The notes: generated by a model from the letters alone, not told the origin. A stretch of 64,000 bases of DNA from Archilochus colubris (GCA_023079485.1 CM041084.1:98684467-98748466), one strand, 5' to 3'; numbered from the stretch's first letter, positions 11,513 through 25,230 are shown. A program made the numbers and translations.

Positions 11513-12246
11513 TGTCTTGGTTTGAGCCAGGTCAGAAGCAATTTTCTTGTAATTTTATTTTTCAGTTAAATCTCTTTAAGCAGCTGTACTTGCTGAAATT
11601 AACAGTATTTGTTTCAGTCAGTGTCTACTTCTAGGACTGATAACACTGATTATAGTTATTCCTGAAGAATAGTGTGCAGAACCAAGGCCACTGCATGGTT
11701 CTGTAAAACATCTTACACTCTGGAAATAAATGAGAGTAAAGGGGTCACATGTGTGGAGGAGAAAGCCAGACAGAGATCCAAAAGTGACCTAACAAAGTTT
11801 TCCACCCTATAGGCACCCTACTCTTTTTTTTTGAGGGATGACGAGGGTCAAGCTCTCTTTGCCTGTGCTGGGTGTACTGAGAGGATTCTGTTCCTTGCTC
11901 TGCCTTTCATAGCTCTCAGAGCATTCCTGAATCCATGTGTTCCTGCATCCAACTCCTGTCTGCTGCTGGCTCCGGGGACTTTTCCAGGGCCTATCCTGGC
12001 AGCCTGAGTGGTGATGTGAGCATTATTGGGGGAGGAGGGAGGAATGTGATGTTTCTTTTTTATATATTTGTATAAATATTTCATCATTGTCCTCTTCATC
12101 ACTGCTCCATTAAAGCTGTGTAGTTCAGTTTCCAGTCCATAAGTTTCTCTCCTGTATTCTCTCTTCTTTCCCTATAGGGAGGGTAGATGGGTTAATAGAA
12201 AGCATCTGTCATTCATTCCTTCACTGGCCTAGTGTTAACCATGATA
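11513..12246 (+). mobile_element. solo ERVL-type LTR, ~734 bp, plus strand
   Basis: It begins TGTCTTGGTTTGAGCCAGG, the usual opening of avian ERVL-class LTRs, and ends GTGTTAACCATGATA, a decayed form of their GTTAAACCACGACA end. It is homologous along most of its length to the inverted LTR at 51771-52513. Shared blocks include GCAGCTGTACTTGCTGAAATT, CTTCTAGGACTGATAA, GTGGTGATGTGAGCATTA, GGAATGTGAT and TTAAAGCTGTGTAGTTCAGTTTCCA. The U3 TATA seen in the other copy is destroyed here: a T-run and GAGGGATGACGAGG occupy the expected place (about 11820-11845). The ATTAAA polyadenylation signal survives at 12109. No internal retroviral sequence or partner LTR in the same orientation is present, so it is a solo LTR. 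Flanking bases (GGGT, TTGT) give no clear target duplication. Confidence 0.8.
12109..12114 (+). promoter_or_regulatory. polyadenylation signal ATTAAA of LTR
   Basis: ATTAAA followed by GCTGTGTAG lies ~135 bases before the 3' end of the plus-strand LTR. The other LTR copy has the hexamer at the matching place, which supports a real R-region signal. Confidence 0.5.
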
Positions 12247-12507
12247 TTGTTCTTCATATTTTTCCTTTTCTATAAGTTCTCCTGTTTTCTATTTAAGACT
12301 TTAACTTTCTGAGCCAAGTTATGATCTGTGCAGCTCTCTAAAGAAATGTCCAAAACAGACCTTGCCATATGAGATACACAAAGGATGCAGAGTGGACAGA
12401 TAGGAAAATTACTTTAGTGCTTCTCTATTATGACCTGAAACCACAAGTACCTGTACCTAGAGATAATAAAATATTAATTGTCTTTCAATTTTACCCTTGT
12501 AAAGAAG

Positions 12508-12665
12508 GATTATTGGGTTGGAAGAATCATATCTAGTCCAACACCCATTCTCTGATTAGGATAGCTTGCTCAAGTCCTCCTCTAGTTGGGCTTTGCTTAT
12601 CTCCAAGGGTGTAGAATCCAAAACCTCTCCAGGTAACCTGTTCCAGTCAACAACCACCCTTCTAA
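12508..12665 (-). mobile_element. old CR1 3' fragment, ~160 bp, minus strand
   Basis: TTGGGTTGGAAGAATCATAT, CTAGTCCAACACCC, TTGCTCAAGTCC, GTGTAGAATCCAAAACCTCTCC and AACCTGTTCCAGT follow the order of a reverse-complemented CR1 3' end (GGTTGGAAGG ... CTAGTCCAACC ... GCTCAAAGCC ... CCTGTTCCAGT). The octamer tail is missing and there are many substitutions, so this is one of the oldest copies here. Confidence 0.7.
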
Positions 12666-15600
12666 TATAATCAGTAGTGCTCTTGATGGTGTTACACAAC
12701 TGAGTATGTGAAATAGAGGATAACTATTTATGTGCTTATAACTATTCACTGTTTTTTATTCTCCAGCAACATGCAAAACCAATCATCTGTTTCTTTTTGT
12801 GGAGTTACATAAACACTGAACATCTTGACCTTTCTTTGTGAAGTGTGATGTCATAAAAATATCCATCTGTGCTATTAATGCTCAGCAGCTGTGATCTTTT
12901 TATGCATAAATAAAAATTTATGTTGCATTCTGTGGTATCTGTGATAGTTCTGACACCTAATGCTTTCAACATGACTCTGTCATGGGAATCTATTAAGAAA
13001 CTCAGTTGCCGCCCACCCTCAACAAGATAACTTTAAATGAATCTTATTTTCCCTTTACAACACTACCTTCCCCTGCCTAGGCAGTTAAATAATTGAAAAA
13101 AGATAAAAAAGATTGCTATTTTTAGTTCTCATGTAACCTTTTAAGCCTATTATACTAAAATACAAACCTATAAATTGCTTTTGGGAGTGTTAAGCATCTA
13201 TAACTTCATTTAGTATTGTTTGTGATGAACATTCCTTTAGACTAGCTCTAAAGATCTCTGATTTGAAAGCAAGTTGAAAAACTTGAAATGAGTGGTCTTC
13301 TAGCAGCTTTTTTGTTTAAAGCTTTATTGTGTCTCAGTTCCTAACATGTGGAAGTATCCTAGAAATGCTTTATTCATTAGGAAGTATCTTGCAGTCCTTT
13401 AGAAAAGGTCAGTTTGAAAGGTAAAGCAAACAGCTACAACCTAAGTATGAAGCAGCAGAAGAGGAGATTGTTTTCTGGAAAGAGAAAACTGCCTTAATTT
13501 TATGCCTTAATAGTCTCTAATATCAGTGTTGAACATTAATTTATCTTTATACAAAAAGCATTGAAATAAATATGATGTGTTGCATTTTATTTCTCTAGGA
13601 CTGGGTTACATGGCTGGTTGATTTGAGCAGGGATAGCAAACTGTTTCTCAGAGAGCAAATTTTAATTAAAAACCCTTATAGTATTTCTAAGGATTGCACA
13701 TATTCAGTGTAAATTCATATTTATATCATCAGTATAGAGTTTGAAACTTCATCAGCATAATAGTTTTAGCTCAGTCAGAACTGATTAAAATCTCTGCTGA
13801 AACTTAATACATTTAATAAAATTGCTTCAGGCTTGAGAAGAAGTTAATGTATATAAGAAAAGCATCCCCATTGTTAATGGTTAGGTAATAAAAATGGACA
13901 ATAACTCTTTTGCATTAAGGATCATAAGCTAGCATTTTTTCATAAGTTCTCTCCATGCTGTATCATGATTAACTGCATTAAATGGCACCTTTGATCCTTA
14001 TGGAAAAGGGACAGACAGAAAAGTTAAATGCAATTTCTACAAACTTAAACTGGTTATTTGACTGCATAATCATCAGTAAACAGAAAGAGCCAGGTAGAAT
14101 TTACTAGTATTTCAATCTTTTAATTCTTGTCTCATATGTGGTACAATTTCAGAAGGAGGTATTTTCCTAGTTGATCAAAGAGAAAGTGATATAGTGATAT
14201 ATACATGCTCTGTGAGGTAGATTAAATAAGTGAAAGCATTTCAGCTTTCTGCAAGGAGAAAATCCTGGAGGCAGAAGCGTATTAATGTGATGGAAAGGTG
14301 ACTCAAACTTTCATTCTAAAACTGCTGCAGAGATTTTTGGATGGTTTAAAAAGCAGTGGCAGGTAGATGAGAGAGAGACTAATAGCTCTGTTTTCTGGTG
14401 ATTCTTTAGTAACGTTATTCTTAGTTAGACGCTTCTAATTTTTCAGTATCTTGAGGTTTTCCTTTTAGTCCTCAGAAACAAGCTGTATGCAGTATGCTTG
14501 TTGACAAGTGCCCAGTCTCCTTGGAAGAAGTACCTGCGTTAGCTGTCACAATTTTTAAAGTAAATCTCAGCAGCAATATAAGCAATAAAAGCAATAAAAT
14601 CTCCAGCCTCAGACCCCAGATTTTAGATGTCTGTGTTTTGCAAAATTACACCCTGTTTATAAGTTACAAATAGAATCTGAACATACTTCTCACGTACTTT
14701 CTCAAAAATGTTTTTTAACTCCATTTTTTATAAAGAACAGCTATGGGATGCACTTTTGTGTCCTGAATGAGACCAACAATATTTGCATAATTATTTTTTA
14801 ATTTAAGGTGTCTCATTATCCCTTAGAGTTATCTTTTGTATTTTTATTTTTATTATTTTTTAATATGAATTTCCACAAACAATCAAGCTAAAACAAGAAT
14901 CCTTCTATCTGCTGTCTTTCTCTACCACAAGACCCAATCCTCTCTGAATCAGTTTCAAAGTAATCTGACAGGGGTTTAAGGGTTTCAAATTAATGACATT
15001 TTAAAAAAATTTACTAAAATTGGATTTCTAGGTGCATGGCACAGCTTCTATTAATGTTCCTTCTGAGGGACAAATTGCAGTATTTTCATGTTATTTATTA
15101 TCTGTTGGGGTACACAGAAAGAAGAAAGACTTCAGTTTTCTAACCACCAGACAATGCTATTGGGACTGCTTTTTGTTCACATGTCAAAGTCAGCTGCTGA
15201 AAACCAAATTCTTTTTTTCTGGTTTTCTTTTTCTTTTCTTTTTAAGAACAATTTTATATTAGTTTTATATCATGGGTTGGTATATTTGGAGGTTTTATTA
15301 GAACGTCTGGTATCATGCAGCATGAAGCTCTTCAGAAAATTCATCAGCAACATTCCTATTAAACACAAGTTGGGTTCATAGCTGTCAGGCTGGTCAAGCT
15401 GTGCCAATGGTCAGGTAATAACAGAATGAAATAAACTTAGTTTTCTCCTATGATCTCATATGCAAGTGAGATGCATTCAGAACATGAGTTGCTGAAACAA
15501 AGTCACAAACCACATCATGTGCAAACCTGAAGTTTAAGCCAAAGCTATAGTCTGGGTGATCTATTTTTGCCAAATCTCCTGGGCTTGCCACAGCAAAGAA

Positions 15601-15944
15601 GAATGGTATTGATGATTTTGAGGATAACAATGAAGTAATTACATTACTGGGATGAAAACTATGAGGAGCAAGTTGGAAGAAAACATAAGGTCCTGTTTGA
15701 GTAAAATTGATACAAATAATGCTGCCTGGATTCACAGTCTAGACAGTGGAAGGCTTGTTGGTTTGGGGTGGATAATGGTGGGCAGGGAGACAGTAAACTG
15801 AAAAGACAGAATGTGTGTTGCCAACTGCCTATCTCTCTTTGTCAGACTGGTCCAAAAACTGGTGAGTTGTTGCAAAAAAGGGGGAGGGAGGGCTTGTTTG
15901 TTATTCATACATTTGATGAATAGAAGTGAGATGATTGAACCTAC
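12666..15944. other. repeat-free AT-rich stretch, no gene seen
   Basis: About 3.3 kb lacking recognisable mobile elements and long frames (largest near 15088, 97 codons, in T-rich sequence). It is rich in TAATTA- and CATTGT-like motifs, particularly 13600-14050. This could reflect base composition or regulatory sequence; no function can be assigned. Confidence 0.5.
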
Positions 15945-16022
15945 TTGAGCAAGGTCTTGGAGGAGGGGGTGGCGTGGACAGGAAAACCTCCAGAAGTCCC
16001 TTCCAACCTATGACTCCATGAA
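15945..16022 (+). mobile_element. CR1 3'-end scrap, ~78 bp, plus strand
   Basis: GAGCAAGGTCTTGGAGGAGG, then GACAGGAAAACCTCCAGAAG, TCCCTTCCAACCTATGACTCCATGA is the sense 3' end of CR1 (compare ... GACCTCCAGAGGTCCCTTCCAACCTATGATTCTATGA). Only the terminal part is present and the octamer tail has decayed. Confidence 0.75.
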
Positions 16023-19000
16023 CAATGGATTTTGCAAGAAAAAGGTGTTGCAGCAAAAACTCTAAATGTGAGTCTAGTGAAGAATTACAGCCTTACTTGT
16101 GTATAACACTGTATTTTCAGATGCTGTGTGGGAAGAACTGTCTATCATGTCTCAAAAAGAATACTGACATGTGTCCAGTTAGTGACAAGATGGTGGTGCT
16201 TCTCTTTTGCACTCAAAACAGATGTGATAAAGTCAGGAACTGATGGTATACAAGATACCAACACTGCAAAATTATTGAGACCAATTGGTTAATGTGCTGC
16301 TGACAAACTATCTAGGATAATGGTCAGGGCATAAGATTACAATATTAATGCTACACAGAAAGGGATATCAAGAGGCTTTTGTGGTTTCTGAAGCAAACTG
16401 TTTTCACTTGGTGGTAAATACAAGATGATGATGCAGGCAAATAGTAATCACAAAACCGCAGCAAAGAAGCTTTAAAAATGCCAATGCATACTCAAGAAAG
16501 GATTACTTGATTTTCAGAATCCTTTCTTTTGTTTTTTCATACAAAATAAAGCTTTGATCAGAGGTGAATCTAGCTATAAGTAGACCATTGCCTCAAGCTG
16601 TCAGTCACTCGTGACTTTCTGAACCAGCCCTTTTAGGATGATGTCACTTGCAGAAATGAATAGGTAGATTGCAGCTGTTAGTCTCTGTCTGCATGGAACA
16701 AAGGACTTTTCCCCAGGAAATGAGAGCTAGCACTTACTTCCTATGATAACTAATCAAAACCCTTTCAAGCAAAGAAAAGGAGGATAAAGCATAGACACAC
16801 ACATTTTCTATCCTGCTACTGTGGTCTAGGGAAGAACTTGATAGTAGTCCAAATGCTTTCCCTGAGAAGGATTTGATGATGAAAGTTCATTTGCTCTGAG
16901 TTTCTACATTCTTCCACATTGGAAGATTGTGAACCACTACGTTTCCTGGTTTTGGAAGAATCATTTTAGTGTTTTTTTTTTCTTTTATAGAAATAAAAAG
17001 GAATTACTTTTATAGTCGAGAGATCTACCCGCCTATCTCTAAACCCTGTTGCTGATGATTCTGTGTATTGGAGCCAAAGGATTTCTTGGAATATGTTCAG
17101 ACTTGCTCCTTCTAGTGTCTTTGGTATCCTATGCACAGATTTTTCCCTTCCAGCTGTTAGGATACCTTGATTTGAGAGGAAACCATTTTAAAGTTGACCA
17201 TGTCTTTACCATTCTGCTAATTTTATTTCTTTTTAGTTAGCAATGATAAAAATAGTAAGAATAATAAACTTCTTGACTTCAATCCAACTTGAAACTCAAA
17301 ACTTGACTAAAAAGACAAATTATCATTGCTTTGCTTACCTTGGAGGCCATTACTGCTAGTTATGTTTATTTGTTATGGAAAAATTTGATCCTTTAGACTC
17401 CGGAGATCTGGAAACGTCCACATTCTGCTACTTAATGTCTAAACTTCTGAATGAGGTTTCTAAAATGTCTAAAAACCTTGGAATGCACTCTAAGAATGAG
17501 TCATGGGAAGTATTTTAAATATGGTTATCACTTAGGAGCTAGATTAAGAAACTAATTTAGAAGAATCATTCCTACTAAGGTGCTATGCTTTTCTATCTAT
17601 TTTTATGTAGGCCATGCACCTTGCACGCTTCCTCTGATTAGTTGCAGAGATCTCTTAATTTCTTGTCTTAATTTTTTCCCATGTTAACTCAAAATCCTCA
17701 TCTTTCTTACTGCAGAAATTATAGCCAGTTCCTAGGTTTTGTTTTACTTGAAAGTATTCCAGAACAAGCTTTTAGAAGTATATTGCTGTGAATGCACAGA
17801 ATTCTGCAGTTCGCTGGACTGGAGACTTTTTGACATTCTCCCTGTAACTCCACAGAACCCAAGCTCCTCTTTTGTACAAAGCTGCCACTTTTCCTAGTGC
17901 AACTACTATGCTAGGTTTATGTTGTCTGTGTACTCATTAAAAAGATCTCAACTACACCTAAACCATTTTGTATCATCTCTCTCTGTACTCTATACTGGGG
18001 TACAAACCTGATTATTACCTCTGTTCAGTGCTGTTTGAGAGTTACCATATGGCATGTCCTGGGCTTTTTTGCACTGTAGGAAAGGAATCCTACCTGCACA
18101 GCAGTCAACACCTATGAACAACCATCCTAGAAATGGTAGCATAACGTGAGTTAGAGCACAACTGAAGCTCTTCAGTCAAGTTATAGTTGGGTAAAAGTAG
18201 TTGTCCTGCTGTATATACTGAGAAAAGGTGACTGTACTTCTGCCGTATGCTTTGCCTCCTTGTTCTGTCTCAAGGGATTTGCACTGATGGGGGCAGGATC
18301 TTGAATCCAATTAACTTGCCTTCCTCTGCCAGCACCTATTTTCTGAGGGGGCACATATCTACCAGACATCAGACTCTTGTCTGACACATTATATCTCAAA
18401 GGAGAGACCTCTGTTTCTTTGGTTCTAAAAATCCTGGTAGAGACTGCTATGGGAGAGTCCTACTGGAAGATATGAGAGAGACTGAAGTAAAGTCCAGTAG
18501 CTGCCTTTCATAAGCTACTTCCAAATGATAGCCAAACACTTTTATTTCTGGTGTGTTGCTCTGTGTGCCTCTTTATGAGTGTAGTTTCTTACCAATGCCA
18601 GATTCTTAACGTTTCCTTGTTAAAACTTGAAAATCAACTATGTAGCTGACCGAGTATTCTACTCATGCCTCTTGTTGGAAGAATTAACTTTTTCTGTTTG
18701 GCTGGCTGCTTGTCCCATGATGGAGGTAAACATTAGTATTGAATGCAATTAATGGCATTGTTGGTTGATTTCTAGAATTGCTTTTACAGTAGGAAAGAAA
18801 AAGGGAGGAAAAGTACTTTGGTACACAGCCTGGTCAGTGTTTTGGGCTCTTAGTTATACTGCATGCTTAATGTTGGCAGTTTGCCTTGAGACTGGGAACA
18901 AAACTCTGCATCTAGAAAGGTAATATTTACCATTAATTTTGTTTACTAACCAAAAGTCCTATGGAAAAAATAAGGCAAGGTGTCCACTAACTCTTGTCTT

Positions 19001-22000
19001 CTTCCCTTTTTGTCTTCAATTGTCTTTCCTATTGGGTATGGCCAGACCGATTGAGAATAAAGCAATTTGTGGCATAGATGTTTCTTCTGATTAACAGCTA
19101 AATGATGAGGGTCAAGCATCATGACCCTCAGGCATGCTGGTGTAACAGCGAAACAGCTGATTTTCATATATTTGGAAACCTTGTTCCACCGGGAGAATTT
19201 TGCTTTCTTAGGTAAAAAGAAGGCAGAAAGTATCCCTTATCCTGAAACAGAAAACAGTACAGAGCAGTTGCCTTTTAGCCAGAGCAGAGTGGTTCAGGGT
19301 GGTATCTTGTGCAGCAGGTGTGCATCAGGTATGTCCTTTAGCACTGGAGTTTTCTACGAAGAGGGCACTATTTCTGGGCTTTCATGATGCTTCACAATAT
19401 CTCAGATTTCTCCAGATAAAGAGGGGAGTGAAGAGGAAAGGAAGAACGGTTGTGTCTTTTGAGATTAAACTTGTTCTCTAATTTATTAGCTCCTGGTTTA
19501 CACTTAATTTTGTGATTAGGCAAAAGATCAAACTTTTAATAGAGCATTTTATCAGTGTGCTCAAAAAGCAGAAGGGACAGAAGAAGGGCTTCTGGGAAAG
19601 GCTGAGTTTAGAAGAGTATTTACATTTATGAATGGTAATTTGAACTGAAATAGAACACAGCAACTCTGCTTGTGAATCTTGAGACACTATTTAGGAATTC
19701 TCCACAGCATATGAAGAAATGTAATGTCAGTTGTCCTTTTTTTTCCCCTTTCCTGGAATGTTAGCTAATGCTGCTGTTAAATGCCTGCTGTGGAACAGGA
19801 AGAGCCTTCTAAGGCTTTTTCAATGCATTGTTTGTGAACACTGTGACTTATGTGTGTCATTGTTATGTACTAAGTACAAATGTGTACTCAGCTTGTTGAG
19901 CTTCTGTTTCATGTCCTGTAAGTCCACCCAGGTGTGTTGAATCTGAGGTTCAGCTCATCCACACACAGCCCAAGTCAGCAATGACTCATAAATGTTAATT
20001 TATTGCTTGATTTTCTTCTTTGCAGTATGCTTTTGTTAGAGAGCCAGCATTTAAGGTGTGAGGACCCCTTCTCATCAGTTTGGGAGATTATTAGATGCAT
20101 CATTTTAGTGTGACTGGTATGTCTATGAAGTTTCTTTCTTTCCTGGCTGTTGGAGCAGCTTTTTCACTTGCACATATAGAGTCGGTGCGAAGTGGAACCT
20201 ATGCTTCAAGAAGAAAATACTGGCTTTTTCTGGTGGGACCTCCATGTTTCCTTTTGAACATTTTTCAGCTAGTGTAGATTTTGTTTCTCTTATCTGTCAT
20301 CTAGAAAAATGAAGACTATTCTAAGACTCTTGGAATGAAGTTGTGAGGCCAAAATTCTCTTTCACTGCCATCAAGCAGTTCTGTCATTATTCATTACACT
20401 TACCATTCAAGAACTTTCCACAGCTGTCAACTGAGACTTAAAACAACCAGAAACACTGAAGGATTTCTTACTTGGTGCAAGAGAAAGAGTAGGTACTAGA
20501 TACATTAGATATCTTGAAATGTAATTTAGATAATCAAATTCAGAGGTTGAGTTCCCTATACTTATCATGGAGAGAGGTAAGAGAAGCAATTCTGAACACC
20601 TTTACTGTACACTTGGACTGTCTAAATAGTATTTCTAATGCAGTTTAGTATCATACAAATGTTACCTGACTGCAGGAGAATAGCTTGTTCTAGTACACTA
20701 AAGCCTGTGACAGTGGACTTCCAAATTGTAATGGCCATTTTCTTCACCCTGCTAATGACACTGCTAAGGAAACTGTTGACATTTGTCTTCAGCTCCTGTT
20801 GCTCAATGTGTGTTTGCATTGGTTTCTAGAATAATTACTTTATCATCAGACACTGCATTCACTGCAGGTCATGCCAGGTCTCTGTTACTATTGTGTCCAA
20901 GCTGAAGCCAGATGTGATGTTCCTCTGTACAATTCTGCTCTGACAAAAAGTTATATGGATCATACTTGGCCTTATCTCCTTCTTCTATCCCACTTTTGAA
21001 GTCTCCCAACTCACCTGCAATCAGCTGGACTCGTGGCTCCTATAAAACTGCTGATGGAAAAAATGACAAGATTATAAAATCTAACAGTATCTTCCATATG
21101 TTGTTTTAATGCTATCTAAAACCTGGACTGCACTGTTGAAGTAGATGGTTTCTGAGATATTGGAAGATTTAAGTGAAGAAATTGTCATTTGTCCCTTTTA
21201 AGCCCTAGAATCCAATTAGACACTGTACAGTGGGCTGCAAAATAATTACGGAGTGTATCCAGTTCCTTGGAATACTTTGCATCAGGCACTTTCACACACA
21301 CACACACACACACCCCCCAATGCCATGCAGCTGTAATAAAAGAGCACTGAGCTGTGTGGGAACATGGAGACTGGCTTATTCCAAAACACAGTCAGACATA
21401 TGTGGACACAGCTGTGGTAGAGAAAGATGTGCTTAAAAGTGAGATAAGTAACAGAGCTTCATTACCTCGAGCTTTGCTTTTGTTACTGAGACATTTCAAT
21501 ACCTAAGTAACTGTCAAGGACTTAGGTCAAAGCTAATTGTAAAGTAAGTCATAAATTTCTAATAATTTCTGTAAAAAAGAAAAGAAAAAAACCCATGAAG
21601 ATGCTAAAACCCCAAGCTTGAAGTTTTATGCAATCCTGCACATATATAGCAGCCATTCCTGGAAAGCACAATGGAGTGAAAATATAGTCAGTGCTGTATG
21701 TGTTAGAAAGATACCTGTGTCTTAAGCCACATAAACTGCATACAGGACTTGTTATATTTTTGCTATGGTTCTGGTCAATTGTTTTCAAGCCGTGTGTCTG
21801 CAGTCAGAGAAGAAGTAGCAGTAGAATTTTGATCCAGCAAATCCCTGTTTCCCATGCTTTATAACACAGAAGCAGGAAGTTTGACCCTGGAAGAAAGAAG
21901 TATTGCAAAGCCAGTCCCATATTGTGAAAGAAGAAACACTGAAGCTGTTGAGTGAACAGTATTGGATTTTTCACTCTTATTGACAATCCTGTTTTATCCC

Positions 22001-24528
22001 TTTGAAATCAATTAGATTAGATGGATGTGGGAAGAATTGTTTTTTTCAGGGAAGAGAAAATTCTCAAGCCTCCTTCTCAACAGCTGTGTCAGTCAGAGAA
22101 GTCATGATAGAGCTCCTGATAGGAGCAAGGAGTAGACAGCCACATCTAGGAGGTCATAAAATTTCTTTGTAACAAAAGCAAACAGGGGAGAACTTGTGTT
22201 TTAGTATTTTTTGGCTTTTGTTGTGTTGTTCATGTGTCACCTTTTCCCCTCCATCTTTTGCCAGTGGCAGCTATTTTCTTGATCCTGTCCTTTGATAATA
22301 CCCAACCTCCAGCATGAAGGCCTCTGGTGAACTTGTGGATCCCAAAGCCCAGGGTTCAGCTGATGTTTTGCCCAGCATGCTGATAGAGGTGGCTGAGCTT
22401 CTGATGCAACTGTGCCTGCTCTTTAAGTATGGATGAGAAGTTCTTTACACAGAGAATCATGTTGTGATTCAGATTCAAGTTTTATTCAAATAAATAGACT
22501 GAAAGACTGAAACATAAACCAGCAGAAACAGATAGGTTTCATTTTCCTCAGTCCTGTCCTTTGGTCTCTGTGCAATAGCTTGGGTCATTTTAGGTTGAGT
22601 ATTTTTTCCACTAATTATCTCATCTGAGCAGTGATTAAAAAGAATTTTAGTAGTGGCCCCAGTTAAGAAGAAAGTGCATGAAAGAATTGATGCATTCATT
22701 CCAAAACACTTGTGTTTCCCAGAGTGGGTTTTTTTCATGTGGTTTTTCTGGTACTTTCTGCCGTGGAGTATCCTCCTTGGGAAATAATTCTATGCTCTCC
22801 GAAAAACATATTCCAGCTTCCGCTTTTAATCAGAAGACTGTGTACATGAAATCAGATCCTTATTCTTTTATTCAATTATGCTAATTATGCTAGAAAAGCT
22901 TTTCATAATGCCTTCTGGGAAATGTGTTGCATGAACGAGGCATTTCTTGATACAGAGTGAACATTACACTTGTATATGTCAAACATTAGTAAAGTTATTC
23001 TATGGTATCCCATTTCTCCTGAAAAATAAATAACACTCAGAAAATATTTCTATTAGCTGAATCCAAACTGGCAAGTGACTCAAATACAAATAATTTGCTG
23101 AGGGTTACCACTTTCCTTTCCTTCCCTCTCCCTGTGAAAAGCAATCCTCAAGGATCTGTTTGAGGAAAGACTATTTTGTTGTGCAATGCAGAAAGCTACT
23201 TAAGTTATCAGAAATCTCAGTATCATACTCTGAAGATGTCTACATGATATGCTCCTCACTTGTCTCTCATTAGTGCTCCCTTGATGATTACTGAGTCATA
23301 CTAATTACATCCAGTGGAGGGGAATCATGACCCGAGATAGAGGTCACTCATTTCCCTTTGTGTGCGTGACTGGTCCTTATTTAAAGGATTTGCTCAGACT
23401 TTGCTTCTCTGTAGAAAAATGCCATTACATTCACATTTTCCCTCACAATTCCCTCAAACATTAAGAACAGAGAATAGAAACTGAGGAAAATATGCTTTTT
23501 TTCGCTCTCTACTCAGACACCTGTAATGAAAGTGCTTATTTGTAGATGTACCATGTGGGGACATTTTAATCCATAGTTTACCTAATCCATCAAGTTATTT
23601 TTAAAGAAAATGCGTTACCAAATAGACTGGACATTAGATAACATCACTTTATTCTGTCCTCTTTGCTGATATGTATCTATAGCAAATATATAATATTCAA
23701 AATGATGAATGTATATACATTTACAGGGAGACAACTTCCAGTATTCTGTTTTTTGAGGTATCTGCAGCTCAACAGATTCTTGATTTGTCTTCTATGCAGT
23801 TAATTATTTGTCTGTATTAAGCAAATTGTTTTATTTTCAGCACTCCTCTCAAAGAGAACTGGAGCTTTGGTACTGAATGGTAATGGCCCCTTTGTTTTAA
23901 TTCACAAATTTCACCTTTCCTCCCACTGCATTTTAGTTAATATAAATGAAGCCTTTTTCTTCTATTTTCATTCCATTCTACATTGTGTGACTGCAAAATC
24001 AGTCCTTCATGGGATAATGATTTCTCAGAACTCCCCTTCTTCAGAGGTGATGTCTGCAGTTGCCAGCTGTAGCATGATGAGAACGGGTAGCATGGTTACA
24101 GCTTGATGCTTCCTACTAGGAAATCTTCCCTCTGATTTCTGGAGGATTCTGTTGGGGATCCATAAAATTTTCCTTGCAGATATGTTATGAGACATCCAGA
24201 AGGTTTGGAGAAGGTCAAATGGAGTTCCATCAGGACCTGACCCTGTTCTTAATGCTGCTTACTAAGGGGATATATTATAATAGCGTATAGTAATATATGC
24301 CCTTTGTTTTGCTTTGCAAGCCTGCTCAGATGAGTTTCCTATTTCTTTATGAGTATCCTATTTTTCAGCACTGGTGAAACTAAATATTGCACCTTCACCT
24401 CCTCAGTCTTCATTTTATATCCTAATGTACAAACCCATGCAGAAGAATATTGCATTTTCTCTTATAAACAAAAGACACTTAATGATAACTGAAACAGAAG
24501 TCTCTGTATTTTGCTATTAATTTTGCTG
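16023..24528. other. 8.5-kb stretch without gene or large repeat
   Basis: Unique AT-rich DNA. Frames of 60-90 codons are scattered over both strands with no domain, no signal peptide followed by a plausible mature protein, and no consistent splice sites. The only named repeat is the (CA)10 tract at 21293. A short CR1-like scrap around 24210-24262 is possible but too weak to annotate. Confidence 0.5.
21293..21312. repeat. (CA)10 microsatellite
   Basis: Ten uninterrupted CA units followed by a C-run (CCCCCC). This is a typical dinucleotide microsatellite that is likely length-variable between individuals. Confidence 0.95.
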
Positions 24529-25230
24529 TCATAGAATGTTAGGGGTTGGAAGGGATCTCTGGAGATCATCTAGTCCAAACCCCTGTCAGGGCAGGTTCAC
24601 CTATAGCAGGTTGCACAGAATGATACTCAGGAAGGTTTTGAATGTCTTCAGAGATGGAGACTCCATCACATCTCTAGGCAGCCTCTTCCATTGCTATGCT
24701 ACTCTCAAATTGAAGAAGTTCCTCCTCATGTTTAGATGGAATTTCTTATGTTCAGTTTTGTGCTGGTTACTTCTTATTCTGTCACTTGTCACCACTGAAA
24801 AAGACTGAACACATTCCCCTGACACCAACCCTTTAAGTGTTTGTAAGCATTGATAATTCCCCTCTCAGTCTTCTTTTCTCCAGGCTAAAAAGACCCAAGC
24901 CCCTCGGCCTTTCCTCACCAGAGAGATGTCTTAGTCCCCTAACCAACTTTGTAGCCCCTTGTGGTACCCATTCCAGCAGTCCCCTGTCCTTCTTGAAACT
25001 TCTTCTGGACTGTATCAAGAACTGGACACAATATTCCAGATGTGGCCTCACCATGGCAGAACAGATGGGAAGGGTAACCTCACTTGACCCACTTGCCATG
25101 CTCCTGATGGATGCCAGGATACTGTTGACCATTTTTGCCAGAAGGGCACATTGCTGGCTCATGGTCATCCTGCTGTCAACCAGGACTCCCAGGTCTTTTT
25201 TCATCATCACCCCTTCTTTCTTCCCATGCT
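24529..25230 (-). mobile_element. CR1 LINE, 5'-truncated, ~700 bp, minus strand
   Basis: TCATAGAATGTTAGGGGTTGG followed by AAGGGATCTCTGGAGATCATC is the reverse complement of a CR1 3' end. The minus-strand frame at 24833-25237 carries ORF2 C-terminal signatures: [30 protein letters not shown] and GLFSLEKRRLRGEL. It belongs to a different subfamily from the copies at 40571 and 55354, judging by its 3' region (TGGAGATCATCTAGTCCAAACC, CACCTATAGCAGGTTGCACAG). The reverse transcriptase core is missing through 5' truncation. The overlapping plus-strand frame of 144 codons is an antisense shadow. Confidence 0.92.

Noticed and set aside
16025..16243. Cysteine-rich 72-codon frame
   Set aside because: Cysteine spacing fits no family I know. 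It directly follows a CR1 tail and has no secretion signal.
24210..24262. CR1 reverse-transcriptase-like scrap (GGAGTTCCATCAGGACCTG)
   Set aside because: Only about 40 bases resemble the GVPQGS region and a gap is needed, so it is too weak to annotate.
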